DNA of 64,000 nt from Treponema peruense (GTDB lineage: Bacteria; Spirochaetota; Spirochaetia; Treponematales; Treponemataceae). Within the stretch, counting starts at the first letter, position 1. The number at the start of each line of letters is the position of its first letter. The DNA lies in assembly GCF_016117655.1 (NCBI RefSeq), contig NZ_CP064936.1, positions 2,232,001 to 2,296,000 of the forward strand, in the 5' to 3' direction. Position numbers and translations under genes: made by a program. This document shows positions 21,369 through 29,385 of this stretch, piece by piece. The notes beneath the pieces are model-generated. The model saw nothing but the letters and a program-made list of their open reading frames with translations, did not search any database and was not told the DNA's origin.

Positions 21369-22232
21369 TTACAGCAGCATTGCAAGAGTTCCTGCTACAA
21401 TCAGTACAAGACCTATTCCTGCTTTTGTTGTAAGTTTCTCTTTAAAAACCACATAGGAAAATACTATGGTAACTAAAATACTCAGTTTATCAATCGGAAC
21501 GACAACACATGCAAGGCCATCCTGCAATGCCTTGTAATAACAAAGCCAGGAAGTTCCCGTTGCTATTCCTGAAAGACAGATTAAAAGCATTTCTTTACGA
21601 GGAATGCTCTTTACTGTTCCCATTTTTCCTGTAACTGCCACCATAATCCATGCCATTACAAGTACTACAAAAGTTCTTATTGCAGTTCCCAGATTTGACT
21701 CTATACCTGTAATTCCGATTTTTCCAAGTATTGCCGTAAGACTTGCAAATATTGCGGAACCGAATGCATACAATATCCAGCTTTTGTTTTTTGTATCTTT
21801 ATTTTCTGAAGATTCTTTTTTCTGGATCATGAGATATGTACCAACAGCAATCAAAACGACAGCAACTATTCTCACACAGGAAATCCTTTCATGCAGAATA
21901 ATTACAGCAAGAATAATGCTCAATACTGTACTCGACTTATCGATGGGAACAACCTTATTGATATCGCCAATCTGCAATGCATGGAAATAACAAAGCCAGG
22001 AAGCTCCCGTTGCCAAACCGGACAGAATTAAAAACACCCAGGTTTTAAGCGGAATATCATTTATTGTCCTGACTGAACCTGTTATAAAAACTATAAGCCA
22101 GGAGAAAATCAGTACAATTACCGTTCGGATAGCTGTTGCAACATTTGAGTCTGTTTTCTTAATTCCACACTTTGCCAAAATTGATGTAATTCCAGCAAAA
22201 AAGGCAGATCCTACAGCATAAACAATCCACAT
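21369..22232 (-). CDS. EamA/DMT-family transporter
   Basis: 287 residues, ten predicted membrane helices in two homologous halves. Each half contains the same pattern: a start like VYAVGSAFFAGITSILAKCGI or LYAFGSAIFASLTAILGKIGI, then GLATGASWLCY(F/Y)HAL and VVPIDKSS. This internal duplication is the EamA (drug/metabolite exporter) fold in the inner membrane. The substrate cannot be told. GGAG lies before the ATG. It is a single gene; downstream is a non-coding gap of about 150 bases. Confidence 0.85.
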   Translation of the reverse strand: MWIVYAVGSAFFAGITSILAKCGIKKTDSNVATAIRTVIVLIFSWLIVFITGSVRTINDIPLKTWVFLILSGLATGASWLCYFHALQIGDINKVVPIDKSSTVLSIILAVIILHERISCVRIVAVVLIAVGTYLMIQKKESSENKDTKNKSWILYAFGSAIFASLTAILGKIGITGIESNLGTAIRTFVVLVMAWIMVAVTGKMGTVKSIPRKEMLLICLSGIATGTSWLCYYKALQDGLACVVVPIDKLSILVTIVFSYVVFKEKLTTKAGIGLVLIVAGTLAMLL

Positions 22233-22317
22233 TTTTTACTCCGCCATAAAAGTTTTGTTTGTTGAATAAATAATAGCACAGGAGGAATTTTTGTGCATGT
22301 CTTTTTTGTTCCTTAAA

Positions 22318-22443
22318 ATTGAACGATTGAGCAAGTTTCAACTTGCGATTGAGTTCAATTAGTGCGCGTGAGCGTACTGGTAAATTAAGACAGTTGTGTA
22401 ACAACTGAAGTTTTCATGAACAACGCTATCTGAGTTGTTCATG
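22318..22443. repeat. Cluster of four consecutive hairpin-forming palindromes
   Basis: Four in 126 bases: (1) 22318-22359, ATTGAAC…GTTCAAT outside and GCAAGT/ACTTGC inside, with GATTGA present on both sides as a direct repeat; (2) 22361-22378, imperfect AGTgCGC/GCGtACT; (3) 22391-22407, CAGTTGT/ACAACTG with three-base loop; (4) 22415-22443, CATGAACAAC/GTTGTTCATG with nine-base loop. No gene lies here. It resembles a REP/MITE-type structured remnant or a small structured RNA. Confidence 0.6.
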
Positions 22444-22459
22444 AAATACGTTTTATTTG

Positions 22460-23123
22460 TCAGGACTTGTAGTAAAAAGTATTCTTACCATTTCCTTCTT
22501 TTTGTATGACGCCTTCTTCTGCCAGTTTTTTTAATGAAGCTATTACAGATGACCGACCAGCAGAAGGACATGAATTGATTACATCGCTGCTTGTAAACGT
22601 GCCGATTTTTTCATTGCAATATTTTTTCACAACATCGTAAGCTGTACTTTTTATACCTGCATAATTCATAAGGCCGACCCTTTCTTCAAATTCAATATAG
22701 CAGGCTAAAATCATCCGGAGCATATATTTTATAAAAGCCGAATAATCATTTTCACCTTTATTCCAGCCGGAATCTGAAAGTTGCAGCGTATCGTAATAAA
22801 CGTCTTTTGTTTTTTCTATTTGTTTTTCAATACTGAATAGTTTTGTTTTTTACAAGTTGATTAAGACGGGTAGCAGTTGTGACAATACCTTCAATTCGGT
22901 TGGAAGCTTCTGTACTTTGAATTTTTGCAATTTCTACAAGGCGTTCCAGTTCAACAGGTTTTTGCCGAATAAATAAATTCTGGCGTCCTTTACATTCATG
23001 AATTTTTGCTAGCAGATTTACAGTTTCTGTATCCCATTTATAATTTAAAAGTCTAGAATAATCAAAATTCCGCATATAATCCCCATTCGTCCAATCAATT
23101 ACCGATTCATCCAAATTATACAC
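22460..23123 (-). pseudogene. Fic-family protein with its catalytic core deleted
   Basis: The N-terminal part (23123 to about 22830) reads IHECKGRQNLFIRQKP, then LVEIAKIQSTEASNRIEGI, the normal Fic N-terminal domain. The C-terminal part (from about 22830 in another frame, open to 22460) reads KTKDVYYDTLQLSDSGW…YSAFIKYMLRMILACY, then a winged-helix end. The section between, which should hold the AMP-transferase motif HPFxxGNGR, is absent, and the join shifts the frame. It is therefore an inactivated AMPylator, formed by one internal deletion. Confidence 0.75.
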
Positions 23124-23157
23124 ATTATTGGACGAATAATCAACAAATTGGACGAAT
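23085..23157. repeat. ATTCGTCC/GGACGAAT palindromic repeats at the Fic gene start
   Basis: ATTCGTCCAAT at 23085-23095 is the exact inverse of ATTGGACGAAT at 23127-23137, and the latter recurs at 23147-23157. The Fic start codon lies between the arms. The ATTCGTCC core recurs as palindromes inside the DUF1016 gene at 25468-25533. Confidence 0.6.
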
Positions 23158-23313
23158 CAAATTTTTGTCACACAGGAGATGAGAGAGACGTGAAGTGAAA
23201 GATTTTTTTTTGCTTGCGGTGATTCTTTTTGGCAACTTTTGTTTCTAGAATTTTATTCAAAAAGGATATAAAATAAAACTGTTTATAAACGCAAACTTTA
23301 TCATAGGAGAAAA

Positions 23314-23918
23314 ATGCAAATCGGAGATAAGTTATCTTTTGGAAATTACAGCTGGATAGTTTTGGATATTCAGGATGATAAAGCACTTCTGCTGACAGAA
23401 TTTATAATAGAGCAAGGATCTTATCACAGTTCATATTCAGAAATAACTTGGACTGATTGTGCGCTAAGAAAATATTTGAACGGAGAATTTTATAATAGTT
23501 TTCCCAAATCAGAACAGGAGAAAATCTGTTCAACAAAAAATGTAAATGCAGATAACCAGTGGTACGGAACAAACGGCGGAGCAGATACAGAAGATAAAAT
23601 CTTTTTACTGAGTATGGAAGAAATTGTATGCAAATATTTTGGTGAAGTTCTGAAAAACTCTACAAGCCCGGCAAAAATCAAAGATACTGGTTTGAAAGAA
23701 AAGATATCAATAACAGCAATCGAATTGCAAGACTTCAAAATAATAAAGAACAAGTCTGGTGGTGGTGGACAAGATCTCCGGGCCGTGTCGGAATAAAAGC
23801 AGTATATGTCCACGGAGATGGCAACATAGGAATTCAGGGCAACAATATATTAAAAGGAAATATTACAGATGGATGCTGTACCGGAGGAATGCGTCCTGCA
23901 CTTTGGATAAAGATTTAA
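23314..23918 (+). pseudogene. DUF6273-type protein with a frameshift near its end
   Basis: TAGGAG precedes the ATG. The first 150 residues (IGDKLSFGNYSWIVLDIQ, ALLLTEFIIE, TWTDCALRKYLNGEFYNSF) are typical of the DUF6273 domain found in many gut-bacterial cell-surface proteins. The frame in use ends at 23796, but another frame from 23758 continues WWWTRSPGRVGIKAV…GCCTGGMRPALWIKI to a stop at 23918. This is the family's usual end (WWLRSPG … VRPALWI). One lost base within AAGTCTGG explains the break. Function unknown. Confidence 0.7.
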
Positions 23919-23935
23919 TAAAAGGGATTGAAAAT

Positions 23936-24463
23936 ATGAAAACAAGAACGCAGTTTGCATCTGAACCAGAACAGCATGAACTTATTGAAAACTTAAAAAC
24001 TGCAACAAAAAAATATGTTTCTCAATTAGATAAAGAAGGAATTCAGACTATTCTTTTGAACGGAAGTATAAAAAGAGGGGACTTTTGTACGCAACATTTA
24101 GGAGGTTATGTAGACCTTGTTGTAATGGTTAAAGACGAAAAAATATTTAATTGGAAAAAAACTTTTGGAGAGGCCGAAGAAGAGTTTTATATTTATCATT
24201 GCGTCCGTAAAGAAATTGACGGATTAAAAGTTGGTTTTCAAATTGAAAAGAGGCCTTTCGAAACTTTGGATTATTTTGAAACGCTAGATGAAAACCGACG
24301 GTGGGCTCATCTTGAGAGTGAGATTTTATATGATGAGGATGATTTGTTTGGAGTTATTGTCAATTGTTGTGGATTGAAAAAAAGTGTCTTTTTCATCAGG
24401 CAGCCTTCTTTTCTTCACCGTCCACAAAAATTATATTTTTGGCGACAAGTTCAAGTTGTTTAA
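23936..24463 (+). CDS. Nucleotidyltransferase-like protein, C-terminus replaced by an insertion element
   Basis: Starts MKTRTQFASEPEQHELIENL. ILLNGSIKRGDF followed by GGYVDLVVMV resembles the GSxxxGD…D core of minimal nucleotidyltransferases (MNT/aminoglycoside-type), which transfer AMP or another nucleotide to a partner. After about residue 147 (CCGLKK) the frame runs into the end of an IS256-like element and reads non-native sequence (IRQPSFLHRP…) to a stop at 24463. The protein is thus truncated. Without the missing part, the family and any antitoxin role remain uncertain. Confidence 0.55.
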   Translation: MKTRTQFASEPEQHELIENLKTATKKYVSQLDKEGIQTILLNGSIKRGDFCTQHLGGYVDLVVMVKDEKIFNWKKTFGEAEEEFYIYHCVRKEIDGLKVGFQIEKRPFETLDYFETLDENRRWAHLESEILYDEDDLFGVIVNCCGLKKSVFFIRQPSFLHRPQKLYFWRQVQVV

Positions 24464-25162
24464 ATCCCCTGAGCCGTCGCCAGTTTTTCTCTGCCTGAAG
24501 ACAAAGCTTGAAAGCCATTGCAACAGAAGCAGCGGAAGAGCCGTTTCCTTTTGTTGACTTGTGGAACCAACATCTCTGAATTTTTAGCTGGCCCCAGATT
24601 TCATCAACTGCATTTTGAAACCCAAGCGCTCCGTCGCATACTGCCAATTTTGGCGCTTTTGTCAGTCCGCGGAATTTCAAATCAAGCCTTCACCAAGAAC
24701 ATCATGGAGCATGGCTGAAAACTTGTTTGAAGAAATTCCTGCAAGGTAGGCAGCGGAAAGTATTGCTTCTACTGTCGGAGTTTTTCTTGCAAACGGAGGA
24801 AGAACTTTGCTTACAAAGCGATCCTTTTCTTCAAGTGCACGGTCATCAACTCTGGGAAGCCTGACTGTAACGTAACCGTTTGTAGTAAGAATTGTCCGTT
24901 CTTTGTGAAAGCCGTTTCTTACTACAAGTTTGTTTCCGGTTTTGTCTACGATAGAAGAAGTTTTATTAAGAAAACGCTGAACTTCATCCTCGTAAAGACT
25001 TTCAATTACTTCACGTGCTCTTGCACGGATTGCTTCTTCAAGCAAATCAATCGTCGGACTATTGGAATTTTCTTCAATTTCCAGTATTCTTTTCATAAGA
25101 GGTCTCCTTCGATGTTTATTTTTTTTCCAAAGAAAACTATACCTTAGACAGACCTCTTTTTC
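24376..25162. mobile_element. Internally deleted IS256-family insertion element
   Basis: About 790 bases. The ends show related inverted repeats: GAAAAAAAGTGTCTTTT at the left, and GAAAAAGAGGTCTGTCT reading inward from the right. It holds a broken mutator-type transposase on the minus strand. It truncates the nucleotidyltransferase on its left and abuts the DUF1016 stop (10 bases) on its right. No clear 8-bp target duplication is seen. It is probably immobile unless supplied with transposase. Confidence 0.65.
24396..25096 (-). pseudogene. IS256-family (mutator) transposase, deleted
   Basis: The N-terminal part (25096 to 24677) reads VIESLYEDEVQRFL, TTNGYVTVRLPRVDDRAL, YLAGISSNKF and MLHDVLGEGL, the classic start of mutator transposases. 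After a frame change it continues as GLTKAPKLAVCDGALGFQNA, IQRCWFHK, then jumps to an end with RLRGFKQLELVAKN. The usual central section carrying the first catalytic Asp and about 100 residues after RCWFHK are missing. Intact members are about 400 residues. Confidence 0.8.
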
Positions 25163-25171
25163 TATGCCTTC

Positions 25172-25816
25172 TCAGGCAATCCACAACTTTTGATTATAAC
25201 TCTCTTCGTCATCAAGGCCATTTATTTCGGCAAGTTTTTTATTGATCCGCCCGGCAACGGCTTTGATTTCCTCACTTGTTACCGGAGTGTCTACCTGTAA
25301 GTTTTCTTCTACAACTCGATGAATATAATAGTAGCATTCTTGAAGATTTTTAACTTTGCTAAAAATTGTAATATGGTGAGAAAAAGGAACCTTAAAAAAG
25401 TCTTCTACAGGGAAATCTACAAGATTGATCCCCGAAAGCTTAAAATCCGAAATTGGAATTATTGCTGTTAATTCGTCAGACGTGTCTGACGAATTAAGTT
25501 TTTCGGGCAATTCGTCCGTCATAACGGACGAATCAGAATCTTCTAAGAAACTCCAGTTTTCATAAAACAAACGCATTTTCTTAAGACTTGTTGCCGAAAA
25601 TCCGCGTAATCCAGGAAGTTCCTTTCTAAGTTGAGAACTTATGGTTTCAAGAACGCTTGTTCCCCAGTTTTTTTTTCCTTTTTTTGAAGAAAGATAACGA
25701 CCAATGCCATAATAAAGAATTAGCTGAACGCGAGTAGTTTCCTTCGCTGCCTGATACTGAGACTGTAAAATTGTTTTTTTTACTGCTTCTACAGCGGTGA
25801 TCAGTTCTTGTTCCAT
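25172..25816 (-). CDS. DUF1016 (YhcG N-terminal type) protein without nuclease domain
   Basis: 214 residues. The start (LITAVEAVKKTILQSQYQA, LILYYGIGRYLSSKKGKKNWG, ELPGLRGFSATSLKKMRLFYE) is the DUF1016 N-terminal domain. A linker rich in Ser/Asp (residues about 95-125) is encoded by two perfect palindromes. A second recognisable stretch is VPFSHHITIFSKVKNLQECYYY. YhcG proteins normally continue with a PD-(D/E)xK nuclease domain to about 350 residues; here it ends at NQKLWIA, ten bases before the IS element. It is last in the defence operon, 12 bases after the DUF4062 gene. Possibly an adaptor or a truncated relic. Confidence 0.7.
   Translation of the reverse strand: MEQELITAVEAVKKTILQSQYQAAKETTRVQLILYYGIGRYLSSKKGKKNWGTSVLETISSQLRKELPGLRGFSATSLKKMRLFYENWSFLEDSDSSVMTDELPEKLNSSDTSDELTAIIPISDFKLSGINLVDFPVEDFFKVPFSHHITIFSKVKNLQECYYYIHRVVEENLQVDTPVTSEEIKAVAGRINKKLAEINGLDDEESYNQKLWIA
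25468..25533. repeat. Two perfect palindromes inside the DUF1016 coding sequence
   Basis: Palindrome 1: arms 25468-25481 and 25484-25497 (14 bp, core TTCGTCAGAC). Palindrome 2: arms 25510-25519 and 25524-25533 (10 bp, ATTCGTCCGT). They encode the Ser/Asp-rich linker, keep the frame, and share TTCGTC with repeats at the Fic remnant. Confidence 0.75.
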
Positions 25817-25828
25817 AGTTACCTCTTT

Positions 25829-27379
25829 TTAAAATGATGGAATAACTTTTAATGTTCCATTTCTTATATCAGGATTATTCTTTGATATTATTCTATACTT
25901 TATATTGTCGATCTTTGCTTCCATATCTAAAAATATTGGAGTTGGGAATGCAATAGAAGTATGTTGTTTTATGTAATCTACATGTAGTTTTACAATAGCT
26001 TCATCTTTTCTATCAAATATTTCATACGAAAATAATTTGTTTATTTCTGATTTATATTTTTTTTCAAACCACATTTCCTCGTTTTTGAAAACAGGTTCGA
26101 TAGGCATGGGGGTAAATCTTTTATTCTTTACCGAAGAATCATAATCAAAATATTTATCTGTTTGTTGAATAGAAAATAAATCAGAAAAATTATATTTTTT
26201 ATCGAATGAATCAAGGACAGTGAACTCTGGTACAGGCATTTTATAATGAGGTATTAGTAAAGAAACCGGTATTGAAATTTCTATATCTATATCTTCATCA
26301 AAACTGTTTCCTGAATTCTCAATAAGAAGTTTCGTCATATTTAGATTATCATAGTTTTTTTCAATACTTTCCCAAAGAATATAATCTTCAATTTCTTCTT
26401 TTACAGCGAAAATATACTCGTACTTCCGTTTCTCAGATGGGGTGCCTTTTAGGACTGTACCGCCGCCATGTAATGTAGATAACATGTTTGCTGTAAAATC
26501 TTCTCTTAGTTTACCTACATCAAAAAAATCATTACTTAGCGTAAAATTGTATTTCTCTACAAAAAGAGTAATAATCTTTTTAATATCTTCAGAGATTTTT
26601 ATTAAACTGCCTTTTAGTAAATCCATAGAACTGACAGTTGCTATAGGTGACCACTTCAAAGAAGCTTCAGATAAGGAATCATTTGTTTCTTTATAAAAAT
26701 GAATTGTATTTATATAGTCTATTTTATTTTTAATTCGCTTTAATCTTTCTTTATATGGCATTGGATTAGGAACTATGTATCTTTGCACAACAAGTTTATC
26801 AACAATATTATTATCACAAGAAATAGATTTTAATACTAATTTTGGTTTTATTTCAGAATTAATCGTGTCGATTTTTTTCACAGTCAAAAAGTATTGCGTT
26901 AAATGTGCATAGAATAATTCTTTAAAAGATTCGTTTGAGTCATACGGCCAATAAATACCTTTATTCTTATATTTTTCTTTCAATTCTTCTACAAGCTTAT
27001 ATTGCTCTGGATCATAACCAGGCTTTACTGGTTTTTCACAAAAATATAAAAACACTTGTTTGCCAGAATTCAGCATAATTTGAATTTCTTCTTCTGAACC
27101 AGATTTATATTCATCGGTTGGTGTACCGAACCTTGTCCAGAAAATTGCTACCGCGGCATCACAGTCTTTGACAAATTGTTCATTCAATAAATCTTGAGGC
27201 TTGCCACCAGATTGTGGGTATGAACTTTTACTCCAATGTCGAGACAATATTGATAACCCTAATGAATTTGTAAACTGTTGATTAAACTTTTCTACAACTT
27301 CTTCAATTATTTTAATTTCATTAGTGATATCACCGGGACAAGAGATAAGCAAATTATATTGGGTAATATTTTTTGGCAT
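25829..27379 (-). CDS. DUF4062 (TIR-like) protein, candidate defence effector
   Basis: 516 residues from the ATG at 27379; a GTG at 27400 is an alternative, but AGGTGGAGTAGGA before 27379 favours the shorter form. Residues about 5-130 look like the DUF4062 TIR-like fold: LLISCPGDITNE at strand 1, DCDAAVAIFWTRFGTPTDEY, SGSEEEIQIML with a candidate Glu, and VFLYFCEKPV. Related TIR-type domains cleave NAD+ or signal in phage defence and STAND proteins. The remaining 380 residues match nothing I know and may sense the trigger. It starts five bases after the mod stop. Whether it is enzymatic is not shown by sequence. Confidence 0.65.
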   Translation of the reverse strand: MPKNITQYNLLISCPGDITNEIKIIEEVVEKFNQQFTNSLGLSILSRHWSKSSYPQSGGKPQDLLNEQFVKDCDAAVAIFWTRFGTPTDEYKSGSEEEIQIMLNSGKQVFLYFCEKPVKPGYDPEQYKLVEELKEKYKNKGIYWPYDSNESFKELFYAHLTQYFLTVKKIDTINSEIKPKLVLKSISCDNNIVDKLVVQRYIVPNPMPYKERLKRIKNKIDYINTIHFYKETNDSLSEASLKWSPIATVSSMDLLKGSLIKISEDIKKIITLFVEKYNFTLSNDFFDVGKLREDFTANMLSTLHGGGTVLKGTPSEKRKYEYIFAVKEEIEDYILWESIEKNYDNLNMTKLLIENSGNSFDEDIDIEISIPVSLLIPHYKMPVPEFTVLDSFDKKYNFSDLFSIQQTDKYFDYDSSVKNKRFTPMPIEPVFKNEEMWFEKKYKSEINKLFSYEIFDRKDEAIVKLHVDYIKQHTSIAFPTPIFLDMEAKIDNIKYRIISKNNPDIRNGTLKVIPSF

Positions 27380-27384
27380 TCTTC

Positions 27385-29385
27385 CTACTCCACCTTCCAC
27401 ACACTATCATCCCCGCAGATATTCCTGATTTTCAGACGCATCGGTTTTGTTTCGCTTTTGATTGTGCCGTCCCAGAAATCTTTTGTCTTTATACCATTCT
27501 TAATAACAAAACCAAGCTTATCAATTTTGATTTCTGAATCTGAATGCCACTCACCTTCTGTTGCAGTACAATCCACGCTGAGCCATTCAATGAGTTCCAG
27601 TCCTTCTTCTGAAATGACGATTGGCTTGAACTTTTTACCTTTTGAGTTGAGTTCGCATTTTTGATTGTAGGCGTTTATGTGTCGCATTACCCGATCGCTC
27701 ATAAAAGATTTTACGGTCAGCTTATATTCCGGTATTAGTTCTTCCTGAACTTCGCTTACTTCAAAGTCAGCGGTGTCTTCAATCACTATTTCATCAAGCA
27801 GTTGTTTTAAGTCGCGGAATTCGATTTTTGCAAGGGTTGATTTGTCTGATTTAACGAACTCTTCAATTTCTGAAATATCCGCCACATCAACATAATAGAT
27901 GATTACGCGGGTCGGAGTGAAAGGAAGATTTCCCAGATGTTCATGCAGAATGCGGCTCATAAAAGGCTTGTCTAAAATCTTGCACTCACTGTTTTTCAAA
28001 TCCGGAAGATAAACAGGAACCGAACCGTCCTTCACGCTTTCTATACAGCCCGCCCAAAAGTCTGAAAGCCCTTCCATTTTTCCAAGCCCGGGCACGAGAG
28101 ACTTTAGTTTTTCCATCGTCTGTACTGGATTACGGAACAGGGAAACTCCATCTTTTATTTCAAGAACAGAAAATGATGCAGGACTATTCTTCTGTGCAAT
28201 CAAGCGGTCGCGTACGGTCTGGATAGAATTGATGCCCACATCGCAGTGAATGAAACGGCGGTTAAGTTTATTTGCTACAGCTGCCGTTACACCAGAACCG
28301 CCGAAGAAATCTGCAACAAGCATATTTTCATCGGAAGATGCTTTAATGATGCGTTCAAGCAGGGATTCAGGTTTTTGTGTGGCGTAGTCAATGCGTTCAT
28401 CTGCTTGGGAATTAACGGCATTTATATCTGTCCATAATGCTTGGCATGGCATTCCCTTTAATTCATCAAGATAAACTTTTGTTCTTATTCCACCATTTTT
28501 TGTTCTGTATAGTCGCCCTTCTTCATCCATTTTCTTTAGAGTTTCGTATGGATAACGCCATAGTGTTCTATAACCATCATATTCATAATCATATCCACCG
28601 CCTTGCAATCCTTTAGCAGTTGGATTACCACTATCCCATAATCGTCCATCTGGATCTTTGTATTTAAAACGAGCAATATATTTTTCATCATAATCTTGAA
28701 AAATTGTATTAAAAATTGCTGAATCAGATTTTGTGTAAAAATAAATCATATCATAATTGTTACCAAAAAAGCCTGAATCACTATGAGCCGTTGCTCTTTT
28801 CCAAATTATTTCGCTCCTAAAATTATCTTCACCATAAATCTCATCCATCAAAATCTTTACATAATGACCAATATGATAATCCAAATGAACATAAATGCTT
28901 GCTGTCTCACTCATCACACTTTTTATTGCGCACAGGTTTTCATACATCCAGTTCAGGTATTTTTCTTTATTCCAAACATCACCGTACATTTTTTCTTCAA
29001 AACTTTTCAAATCTTCAATTTCAAGTTCTTCTTCTGCCTGCTTCAAAGCCTTTGCCAGTTTGGGATTCTGACGGATGTAAACGGTCTTGGAATAATCAGC
29101 TCCGCTTGCAAAGGGCGGGTCAATGTAAACTAAATCAACAAGAATACCTTTTTCTTTAAGATAAGCACAGGCCGACACACATTCCCCGCGAATCACAAGG
29201 TTCTGCTTTGCTTTTTCTTTATCGCCGAAAGTTTCAACAGTCTGCATTTCATACAAAGGCATACCGCGTATAAGTTTACCTTTTATATCATAGTTTCCTT
29301 TATAACGGAGAGTGCGAGTAAAATTATCTAAAAGAGCCTGCCCTTCAATCGGCTCCGGGGTGTATGGAATGTATTTAATTGGCAT
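27385..29385 (-). CDS. mod: Type III restriction-modification DNA methyltransferase (Mod)
   Basis: 666-residue adenine-N6 methyltransferase of the beta class. The catalytic DPPF motif (residues 89-92, in LVYIDPPFASG) precedes the SAM-binding motif DFFGGSGVT (359-367). Between them a roughly 230-residue target-recognition region includes YVHLDYHIGHYVK and IIWKRATAHSDS. It recognises a short asymmetric site, methylates one strand and guides the Res subunit. Unusually, mod and res are separated by two other genes. It overlaps the upstream HEPN gene by 11 bases, so translation is coupled. Its C-terminal 200 residues are longer than in minimal Mod proteins. Confidence 0.93.
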   Translation of the reverse strand: MPIKYIPYTPEPIEGQALLDNFTRTLRYKGNYDIKGKLIRGMPLYEMQTVETFGDKEKAKQNLVIRGECVSACAYLKEKGILVDLVYIDPPFASGADYSKTVYIRQNPKLAKALKQAEEELEIEDLKSFEEKMYGDVWNKEKYLNWMYENLCAIKSVMSETASIYVHLDYHIGHYVKILMDEIYGEDNFRSEIIWKRATAHSDSGFFGNNYDMIYFYTKSDSAIFNTIFQDYDEKYIARFKYKDPDGRLWDSGNPTAKGLQGGGYDYEYDGYRTLWRYPYETLKKMDEEGRLYRTKNGGIRTKVYLDELKGMPCQALWTDINAVNSQADERIDYATQKPESLLERIIKASSDENMLVADFFGGSGVTAAVANKLNRRFIHCDVGINSIQTVRDRLIAQKNSPASFSVLEIKDGVSLFRNPVQTMEKLKSLVPGLGKMEGLSDFWAGCIESVKDGSVPVYLPDLKNSECKILDKPFMSRILHEHLGNLPFTPTRVIIYYVDVADISEIEEFVKSDKSTLAKIEFRDLKQLLDEIVIEDTADFEVSEVQEELIPEYKLTVKSFMSDRVMRHINAYNQKCELNSKGKKFKPIVISEEGLELIEWLSVDCTATEGEWHSDSEIKIDKLGFVIKNGIKTKDFWDGTIKSETKPMRLKIRNICGDDSVWKVE

